The notes below the pieces were generated by a model. That model did not search any database, had not been told where the DNA came from, and worked only from the letters and a program-made list of their open reading frames with translations. Below are positions 54,960 through 64,000 of a stretch of DNA of 64,000 bases, one piece after another. The translations under genes and the position numbers were made by a program. The stretch's first letter is position 1, and every line of letters starts with the position of its first letter. The stretch comes from Beaufortia kweichowensis (lineage: Eukaryota; Chordata; Actinopteri; Cypriniformes; Gastromyzontidae), in the NCBI GenBank assembly GCA_019155185.1, contig CM032802.1:6486501-6550500 (forward strand), read 5' to 3'.

Positions 54960-56520
54960 ACATATTTATTAGTAGGCCAACCTTTACAGCTAGCAAAGGT
55001 GTCTAATTATCCTGAAATTACTGGTCAAGATTGTAGCCAATTTATTTAGTTTAAACATATTTCATTCACTGTAAATTCAGTCAGGATGAAAAAAAATTAA
55101 ATGGTGAGCAGTTTTCTGTGAAACCTCCATCACTCTCATCCATCACACCACATCAGTGACTGTCTAGCCAATAAGCCTTATAAAATATGAGAAAGTCATC
55201 TCCATTTCCTTAGAGAGAACCATATTCATAGCATGCAAATAAGATAGATATGCTCCTAATCTCTACGTTGTGTGTGCGTCACTGCTGTGAATGTCTTAAA
55301 AGGAACATTGCTGCTCACTGCAAACAAACAGTCTAGAATAACCAGTCGAAGCACAGGGTCCTAAGAATAGGTCGAAGTGGATCCCAGGTGAGCTATGGGG
55401 TGGTTTGGAATAAGGCTGACACGATCAATACTGTCTGAGAAATCTGTTAGGTCAGGACAATGTTAGACTTCATTGCCCTATTCATGTGTTTGTGTGTAGA
55501 TCTGAGGATATATCAAATTAGGCTGGCCAGGCATTAAATGAAAAGTCAGCCCATTTACTTCAATCTAATCAATTTACACATTGACACATGAGCTAATACA
55601 CAATCACACACAATTGTTTTTCTATCATGGTCAATGACCTTTTATATTTTAAGAATGTGGGTTCATTACTACAGCGATGCAGCCCAGCGTGCCATGTGAG
55701 AAACACCAGACAAAATACCTCAGAGCAGACAGACAGGCGGGCAGCATCCCACAGGGCTGATGGGCATCATACATCAACTGCCCATCCACAAAAACCCAAC
55801 CCATTTCACCACACTACCACATCTGTCTTGTCAATGTAAGGCACTAGAAGATCTGGCTAATGTAAATAGTAGGACTTTTCAAGAATTAAATGGTTTGACA
55901 TTAGGGCAGAACTTTGTTTTATTTAGCAGAAGGCTGAAATGAAAACCAAACAAACTCTGTGATCAAGATCTTAATTCACTGTCCAGGGCTATAGGCTATA
56001 ACCTTTAGCATTTAATAATGTAAGGATGTTCTGGTTCTTAGCACATCTATCAACCAGTATTCCCTCCTTAGCTCCTGTCTCTCTAAATTGTATACAAGCA
56101 AGCTGGATAAAGCTTTTCATTTTCAAACCATCTGTGCCATTTGTAATAGATGTAGTGGTAATATTTCCATTAAGAGCAAGCTGTCAGGCTTGTGTTTAGT
56201 GAAATAGCCTTAGGGACACTGTCCCATTTAAGCAAATGTCATCAAGTCAGGAAGGATTGATTTCCTTTTCCTCCTGTACCATAAGTGCCAATTCCCAAAC
56301 ACTTAACCATGTGAAGTTCATTATTCTCATGATGTGAGATACAGCACCACCTTGTGTACAAAAGTCACAGTTGCATTTTTCATGCACTGACAATCGTAGA
56401 TCAAAACCACCTCCCAATATATTTTCAAAGATTTGGAGAAATGTTAAAGTTATATAAAAGCAATCTTAGTTCTCAAACAACAGTGAAGAGTCTACAAAAC
56501 ACAACTGTATTACAACATCC
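54960..56520. other. Intergenic, nothing recognised
   Basis: AT-rich sequence upstream of the main plch1 promoter, inside the predicted intron of the distal plch1 transcript. Open frames are short and without recognisable features. Confidence 0.5.
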
Positions 56521-56544
56521 ATCACCCATAAAACAAAGACCTAC

Positions 56545-56656
56545 CATGGAAGATGCTGTTGTCAGCCAGAAAATGACGACAATATTGTGGACTTCCATGC
56601 TTGTCCATCTTCCTGTAGCTCATGATGAGATCCAGGAATGATGGAAAGTGGAATAT
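56545..56656 (-). CDS. plch1: Candidate alternative plch1 coding exon (1c)
   Basis: A 112-base exon-like unit with a strong acceptor on the minus strand (tcttgttttcttctttccag) and donor CATG|GTAGGT. It contains an ATG at 56623-56621 opening 26 codons beginning MSYRKMDKHGSPQYC and ending SIFH, then G in phase 1, the phase required to join plch1 exon 2 (IFH-VERCMSV). If preceded by the exon ending at 61242, the frame upstream of this ATG is closed by a TGA nine bases before that junction, so the ATG would be the initiator. The structure is seen; use in plch1 transcripts is inferred. Confidence 0.55.
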
Positions 56657-56659
56657 CTG

Positions 56660-59600
56660 GAAAGAAGAAAACAAGATATTATGTGTTTCTGTGTTAACAA
56701 ACATATGACTCATCATACAGTATCAGCATTCATTTCCACAAATCATTTATCAAATTAAATGTTTTAGCCAGTGTTATATTAGAGTTATTGATTTATGTTC
56801 CGTGTTGAATCTGATCACACACGTGCACACACGCACACACACAGGTCTCACGTCCCATCAGACACGGTGAGCTCTGATTGGTGATGACAGGTGCAGACCT
56901 ACTGTTACAACCCTGATTGTACTGATGGAATTACAAAACAATTGTGAAGAAAGATGTGAGTGAAAAGAATGAAAAGGTTGAAGGTGTCCTGAGAGAGTTT
57001 ACGCATCAAAATCATTCACACATTATAGCTGTGTTAAAATCATGTTGTTTTTTCAAAGTGTGAAATTGTTCTGGATGTGTAAAACTGTGACATGCAATTT
57101 TGTCTTTCAGTTCCTTTTTTTACAATTCCAATTTACTTTGTAATTACAATTTACAATTCATTTCACCTGACAGCTGTATAATTAAATCTATTTATTAATT
57201 CACAGTACTCAGAAAGACTTGACCTTGTGTGACCTTCATCATTAAATAAATGAGATGTACAAGCCACATGACAAGTTCAAACTTTTACAACCTTTCCATT
57301 TGAAGCATCTATTTAAGTCATTAAAACCAAAAAAAATTATTTAGAATAACGTATTATCGCTCCGCTATGTATAATTTATGACCAGTGTTCAAAAAATGGC
57401 AGATTAAACCCCAAGTAGATAAATTTCTATTCAGCCAGCTAAAGGATGCCATTTAAACCCCCCACAAACTGTGTGAGGCACAAACTTTTGACCCTGTGAC
57501 CTCAGTCTGCACTAATTTCCTGAAACAAGCTGAAATAAGACACTGCAGCAGGAACCGAACAGGGGTCTTACTTTTTCCGGAACTTTTTTCTCTCAGGATA
57601 TTGTCATAAATCACCAGGAATTGAACATGCAACAGGTGCTGCTGGTATGGAGATCATCCATAATACAAAAATATCTAAAATGCATTACAGAAATGGCCCA
57701 GAAAGGCAAGTGTTCAGAGAGGAAGAGGGTAAAAATTCATGTAAACTGAGAGATGACAACAAGAGGATGAGCAGCATGAAACATAATCTGGGAAAGGGTG
57801 GACATGAAGATCATAGAAAGTGCCAACTTTAGAGTATCCCTGATGTGTTGTACAGTATTGGCTATTCATGTACTGGCCAAAAAAAGACTCGTGCTGACAT
57901 ACGCAGTAGTCCTTACTGTTTGAAATCCTCATTAATGTATTATTAGGGGTATTGTATAGTAAATATCATTAACACAGTATGAAAAAAAACATTGTGGCTA
58001 AGTGTGTGTGCATATTCTCATTTAGTAATAAAAATGAACTGAACCACATTGCATTGCCATAGAATTTAAACAACTAGGTGTAAAACTGTGAAGTACAATC
58101 TGTTCTACAGCCAGTCTATAGGGCCCACACGACCCGTTTAAAATACCGCCCCCCACAACAATCTTGATACATTAAATCCTTACTGCATGCATTCAGCCCT
58201 CCTGGATTCTCTCATCTCATGATTTGTCATTTACTGTCAGAGTAGCTGGAATATAAATGTGAGGGTAATCATAAACTGTCACATGTGCCTGAAATATTTA
58301 TTCCTGTGACTATGGGGCACATTAGCTATAGGATAAGAGGCAAGCAACCTCTTTGAGCGTGCATTATCCACACAGAGAGGGGAAATTGAGAATGATTATA
58401 TTGTCAGAGTGTGGTAATGTGAGCACTTGGTTTTTTAATAAACCATGCTGTTTGTACTGTCATAAGACAGTCCCATCTGCCCCTAGAGAACATAATCTAG
58501 TTTGGTGGGGTGCCATTATTAGGTGAAAAAATATAACTTTCCTGGATTATGTTGAGTATGAGTCTTTCTGGCTTTTGTTTCAGAAATTCAAGAAATTATG
58601 GTATATGTATGCAAGAGCCCTATATAGCTGAATAAGAGTAGATCTCATGGCCACATCATGTAGAAATAAAAAATTGACATATTAAAAAGTATACACGTTA
58701 TACACATTTATCATTTCTTTGTATAAAATCATGTGTTTGGTAGTGATTATATTACACTGACAGTGATTATATAATTGTATGTGCGGTTTGCTAACAGACA
58801 TTCCAACTTGAATCCAATATCTGTATGTGTAACTGTATCATGCTGTAAATCATGTGAGCTTCAATATCTGCTTAAAGGAGGTCTGTAAGGAGGCTAGAAG
58901 GATAGGATGTTATCCATTAATATTCTCATTCAATCCCTTTGACACCCCAACCTGCTTGCTATCATGTTGGTTCATGGGTGCACAGTTCTGGCCATAGATG
59001 TTTCTGAGCCAGTCACCTCAGTAGCAAATGCTATGTGTCTTAACACTCTCATCAGCTTCTCGTCATCTCAAACAAGCATTATAAAAATAAAAATTATTTT
59101 TTAATAAGTATGGAACAATACAGATGATATAACTTCCAATGCTGACCAGGGACAAAGACCAGAATCAAAGGGTAACAGATTATGTGGATTTTAGGTCTAC
59201 ATTATGCTTTTTGTATGCGAGTCATTTTATTGAAGTCATTCATAAATCTCTGCCATCAGTGAGAGTGAGAGGGGTTAAGCACAAGGGATTGGGGTGACAG
59301 CACTTAAAATAGATTTAAAGGTGGGGAGGGGCTAACCTCTTGACCTCCATACACCCCTCACACTGTAAAGTGCAACACTTTCCCCAACACAAGACCTCTC
59401 TGTGGAAGTTACCCTTAACCTATAGGGGCGGATAGGATACACCACAATACAGGTCAATAAAACAGCTGACTCGTGTATCTGTATATTTTTTGTGTTTGTA
59501 TAAGATATTGCTGCTGCTTAGAATAGAGACACTATGGGTTAGTGTGTTGGTTTCTCGTCTTGAAGACTATCACATCTGATATGTACATAGATCTTTTTTC

Positions 59601-61240
59601 AAGCTTTTTTAATTTTCAATACTGCCTCCACAGACTAACCCACTCCCAGCATCCCACTCCACCTATTATGCATTGAATTCCCAGAAGGTTAACTGTATAA
59701 AGAATCTCTTATATGATTACAATCATTCTTTCACAACAATGCTAGAATAGAGGGGGCTTTGTCATGTTTGCCAAATTCTGTGAAGAACCAAATTCTAGTC
59801 TGAAAAGTCTAGTCTGAAACATTCTTGGCTTTTGCTGAACCAAGTAGGAGTGGCAGGGACATTTTAGGGCTCATGACCCAAAACAAGTGACAGGCACTGA
59901 GATCTGTTTCTTCACAAGGCCACAGAGGACCAACTTTACAGCAGCCACACCAAAAGCACAATGAATACAGTTAACACGTCTTCTATTCCCGAAGAATAAA
60001 GACTAAATAATTCATCAGGTCTCCATTTCCATACAGAAGCTTGTTTGCCGCCCCACGCTACACCCGAGCAGGGGAGCAAATTGATACACTGTGCTTGGAA
60101 AACACTGGAGTCATTTTACCCCACACGTTCCAATACACAAAAGTATGCACGCACTTTCAATAGAAGTTCTTTGCAGGGACGAAAACAAGACAATCTCATA
60201 CTCGGCAGTACACTAAATTCACCAAATGTGTGTCTTTGTGGGAGCAGCAATTAGAAATGTATTCACAAATTATTTATTAAGATCCAAACACAAGCCATGT
60301 AAACACTGCAGATAATATTAGTGTAAGGCTGTATCCACACACTGTATTTAAGATTTGGGGAAACTACATTTTAAATAAACCAATACCACATGTGGGTTAT
60401 TTATAGGTGTTACATCCACAAATGTCACATCCATAATGCTGGAATTGCCCATATTGGTTGGCTTCTACTCGAAATATTGTGTATATGTGTATTAATAATA
60501 TACGTTTTTGGGGAAGAGTAACAGTGATTGTTGAGACATCAGGCCTAGCACACACCCAGATCAATTTACTAACCTGCACACTGTGCCAACATGTGTTTGA
60601 CACATCCCAGAACATGACATACACTGCACAACAGTCATCTTCATACACCAGTAGTTGCACAAGTGCCCTCTGAATCCTCTACATCCCCTTAAGACCACAT
60701 GTGAACGCTTTTGGATCTTAAATTTAGCAAGCATATAACCTGGCAAACATGGCAAACCAACATTTACTGTTGTATCACCACAATGACCATAACCATAACC
60801 CATTTGCACAAAAAAGTTCACATAAAATCGTGGTAAAATTTTTACGGGGACATGTGAACATGTGAAACCCTGCTAGCATTAGATCTTGCCAACCTTGTGT
60901 TTGTAATCATGATAAACATGTCAAACCTGTAGCAAACAAGAAAGGTGAACAGTTTTTCTTCTTGGTGGGTACGCGCTTAAAATGTAAAAAATAACGCGCC
61001 ACACATTTTTATACGTACTTTGTTAGCATTTAAATAGGTAAATACACAATGTGCTCGCACATTGTTCAAGCAAACTAAACTTTGGTTTAAAGACAGCCTT
61101 AACGCTGTTATCTAAAAATGCAAAACTAAGTTCTGAAAAGTAGCCACATGGGATACAAATGAGAGATAAGTGAAACTCCTTTACCATGCATGATTTAAAC
61201 GTGCACCTGCTCTCAACAAAGAACAGAGAGAAATCTCTTA
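56660..61240. other. Intergenic / distal plch1 intron, nothing recognised
   Basis: AT-rich with a short CA repeat (about 56820-56841) and a fragment of the tgtcacatccataa repeat at 60423. I see no exon, RNA gene or clear mobile element. Confidence 0.5.
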
Positions 61241-61241
61241 C

Positions 61242-61510
61242 CTCAGCTCCTCACTCAAGAGTTTGTTTAATACTCCGCTTTGGATACAAAAGTAGCGTTG
61301 AGTCTTTCATTGAAACACTGTGTTATTTAGTTTCCTTTGCAAAAGGCCACAGCGTTTCCAAGGTTCTGCTTCCACAGGCCAGATCATGTAAAGTGGTGTT
61401 TACTGTTTAACTGTAAGTCTCTCATTCAAACGCTCCGGACTGATAAACTGACCGGAGCCGACGGGCGCACCGGCAAAACCAGGAGCAGATTGTTCGGAAT
61501 GGACCACCGG
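61242..61510 (-). promoter_or_regulatory. plch1: Candidate distal plch1 promoter and non-coding first exon
   Basis: A local CpG cluster at 61428-61510 (ccggagccgacgggcgcacc) precedes, on the minus strand, a segment that ends at a consensus donor GAGCTGAG|GTAAGAG (junction at 61242). The segment carries only short upstream frames that close before the donor, as expected for a 5' UTR exon. The next good acceptor on this strand that I noticed is that of the exon at 56656-56545. The transcription start is not resolved. Confidence 0.45.
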
Positions 61511-61519
61511 TAAAACACT

Positions 61520-63240
61520 TTATAGACTCAGACAGGACTGTTAAAATCTTAATCACTTGGTTATTCATTTAAACTATTTGCCGATATTTGTTTCATAAAG
61601 TATTTTAATGTTATACAATTTATTGTAATTATGTACATTTTAATGTCATTACAGTGGCTGAAACGTGCCACGTGCAACAGTATTAAACGCAATTTACATA
61701 ATTTATCTGCTATTAACACTTTAAATAATTTTGATAACTTTTAATTTTCCTGTTCTCTTGCTGTACTTTAATTGGTACACTCTGTTTTTAAAATGCTTTA
61801 AAAATAAAATGTGATTGATATGTTTGGTATTAAAATGCTAAAAACATGTATTTATTTATTAATTCTTTAATCAACTGTTAGCTAATAAAAAACAAGATTT
61901 ATAAGTGTGGTGTATGTCACAAAAACACAAGCCGTAAGAGTAGAAAAATCAGTTCAGAAGCTCAAAATTCCAAGTGAAGAATTTGATACAATGAGGAAAG
62001 ACAAGCTCTGTTCTCACTCCTGCACAAACACAAAGAACATGTTTTCCCAAGGCTTAACTCCCACATCTCTCATCCATCAGTCCTTCCACAGTTTCCACAG
62101 CTCTTTCTGCGTAACCGCCCATGTGCTAAGTCTCAGTTCAAAGTCTGCCAGTCTCAGACCCAATGATCATAGTAATGCACCTTTCAATTCAAACCGCCTG
62201 TCCAATAAGAGTCTGGCAACTCTGCCATAGTCGCAAGGGACATTTGCACAACAAAGGCAGAAGAGGGGTGCTGGCAGTCACCTCCTCCCCCTCATACCCA
62301 TTAGAGTAGATAGACTATTGCCATTGAGAGCGGAGACAAAAACAAAACCCCTACCAGAGGACTTGGGATTTCACTGTAGAGCAACCCACTGGGAGGCCAT
62401 TGGATGTCGATTAGGCCCCTGCTTACAGCCTACAAGACTTATTCTACTATTCTCTCTATATGTTGTTATTTGTTTGCTTTTCTTTAGTTCATTTCCTTAG
62501 GGTCTTCAGTACTTGTGTACACAAGGAAACCACCAAAAGCGCTGATTATAATTCCAGCAGTGTGGTAGGATTGAAATGTAGATTATATATATTTGTCTAA
62601 TTTAGATTTAATTGACTGAATGTGATATTTTTCTAAAATAAAATATTTTAAACATTTAAAAATTGTATCCATGACATCTTTCACGATTTATTACATTCAG
62701 GTATAGTTGGCAAATCTGGAGCTTTATAAACTCTCACTCCATGTTTTACTCCTTTTGAACCTCTTTTTCCGTCACCAAGTCTTAGGCCTCTAGGACCCTG
62801 AGCTGATGGCCCCCTTTGATGCACTTTGTCTTCAGAGTGTGATGTTTCTATAGTGATGGGGTTGCCCCCTCCTCATTTTCTCAAAGGGGGCATGGGTAGA
62901 CCCCCACTGCCATGTCATAGTGACAAAGCATTCCCCCATCTCCCTAGGGTAAGAGAAAACCAAGACGTCTGTGGGATATAGATTTATGGGAGGAGGCAAG
63001 AGTACAAAGACTTTCCGGTTGTCAGAACTAAGATGATGGGCTCCAATAATACAGGTGTAAGCTGGCATGATAATTTGATTGTCACACAGCCACCACCATG
63101 GATGGTGTTATGTTGAGTAAATACATGTGTGAAAAATATAAAGCAGGAACACATGGGCATCTATAAATCAAGTTAAAGTGTGCCTTTATTCTTTAATTGA
63201 AGTGTTAAGTTTCTATGCCAGAAACAGAATAAATATAAAA
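61520..63240. other. Intergenic between C3orf33-like gene and plch1
   Basis: AT-rich spacer containing the 3' flank of the C3orf33-like gene. Open frames at 61907-62230 and 62832-63068 have no recognisable domain, composition or splice context and are not called. Confidence 0.5.
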
Positions 63241-63263
63241 AGTAATACTTCTTTGAATACTGA

Positions 63264-63838
63264 CTATTCTTTACCCCCCAATGTCCATTTAAAGAGTTTC
63301 TGAATTGACATGACAAGCAGATTGATCCTCAAGACATTAGTAACTCTCTTCCAACGACTCTCTTCCTTCCACAGGCCTTTTCCTTTCTTCTCTGCTCTCC
63401 TCTCAGCCCTCAGCAAGCGCTTATAGAGTCTCCAGTAGATACGAGTTTGAGGATCCAAACTAATGAGTGAAGTCCTGGCCAAACCATCTTTCAAAAGCTT
63501 TTCGTTCACACAAGTGTTGAAGAACAAGCCCTAGAAAAAAAGAGCATGATAAAGTGTTAAAATGTTTACTATTATTATTATTTCTTTTCTGTTTAGGTGT
63601 TAAAGCCTCTCATCTGTCAAGATCACAGCTTTCATGGTGGCATTTGACCCTGTGCTAATCTGGTGTATCTCACCTACCCTGTTAACCGACACTAGGCAGT
63701 GGAGGGTCTCGTTCTGTCGAGCGATCAGTCGGAGCCACACTGTCTCAGCTGGTTTTAGCTGTTGACTGATCCAGTTTTGCCCTTCTGAGGTCAGCTCCAC
63801 CCCAGCCAGACGCACATCCAGGAGGCTCACACACTGAC
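63264..63838 (-). CDS. C3orf33: C3orf33-like protein, last two exons (partial)
   Basis: Exon 63838-63678 (161 bases) joins exon 63530-63264, which ends in a TAG stop. The protein reads LLDVRLAGVELTSEGQNW, then ISQQLKPAETVWLRLI, VNRGLFFNTCVNEKLLKDGL, IYWRLYKRLLRAERRAEKKG and GLWKEES. It matches the C-terminal half of vertebrate C3orf33 (LAGVELAETGKAWL, KPSQLLWFQLL, IYWTVHRNLLKAEL, KKGEGIWKEDS as I recall). That half has a staphylococcal-nuclease-like fold without evident catalytic residues. The N-terminal exons lie beyond 64000. Orientation and position upstream of plch1 agree with the human PLCH1-C3orf33 neighbourhood. Confidence 0.85.
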
Positions 63839-64000
63839 CTGTTAAATCCAGAAAGAGTCAGCTTATGACCCTTTAAAATACTAGATCATTATGATTTCCA
63901 AGTGCTTTTTCCACAGTGAAACTCTATTTTAAATTCTCTAGTTTAGGAACTAGTATAAAGCAGTAAGTTTAGTGTTTTTATAGAAAGGAACATTTTTTTT

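Noticed and set aside
61907..63068. Open frames at 61907-62230 (+) and 62832-63068 (-)
   Set aside because: Short, with no domain, no splice-site support and composition like the surrounding spacer.

Overview
The window is vertebrate genomic DNA: multi-exon genes with GT-AG introns, AT-rich spacers and many microsatellites. It is almost certainly from a ray-finned fish, and dispersed repeats of the kind common in cypriniform fishes suggest a cyprinid-like species. The fish assignment rests on a local cluster of OlfC (V2R-like) olfactory receptors with the six-exon fish layout, and on fish-type short interspersed and foldback repeats. The species cannot be fixed from the sequence alone.

Layout. 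(1) 0.5-15.8 kb is a chemoreceptor cluster of three family C GPCR genes. Two are tandem plus-strand duplicates: 471-3834, which carries a one-base frameshift in exon 2 and is called a pseudogene, and 6741-10243, intact at 868 codons. The third is a more diverged intact gene on the minus strand (15839-10875, 869 codons), convergent with the second. All have six coding exons: exon 1 with the signal peptide, exons 2-4 for the Venus-flytrap ligand-binding domain, a 124-base cysteine-rich exon and a single exon for the seven membrane segments. (2) 17.3-53.6 kb on the minus strand is one complete gene for phospholipase C eta-1 (plch1). I resolved 23 coding exons that join in frame to 1758 codons, covering PH, EF-hand, X, split linker, Y, C2 and a long serine-rich tail. 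(3) 53.6-63.2 kb is mostly non-coding, but holds the plch1 promoter and a candidate distal promoter with two further exons. (4) 63.26 kb to the window edge holds the last two exons of a C3orf33-like gene on the minus strand. The plch1-C3orf33 order and orientation match what I recall of the human locus.

Main observations. plch1 intron 3 has a textbook U12-type (minor spliceosome) 5' site and branch point, but the frame-compatible junction reads AT-AA rather than AT-AC or GT-AG. plch1 also appears to have several alternative first exons, all ending in the same phase before the shared exon 2. One, inside intron 1 at 50.06-49.97 kb, encodes a short leader that resembles the PLCH2 N-terminus as I recall it. 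The X-Y linker is built from consecutive phase 0-0 exons that could be skipped in frame. The two plus-strand OlfC copies are nearly identical across some exons but diverged in introns and part of exon 3, which suggests gene conversion. I found no wholly new gene system; the novelty lies in the plch1 splicing and promoter architecture.

Functionally the two halves are independent. The receptors would act at the surface of microvillous olfactory neurons as amino-acid or related ligand receptors. plch1 encodes a calcium-responsive PIP2-hydrolysing enzyme.
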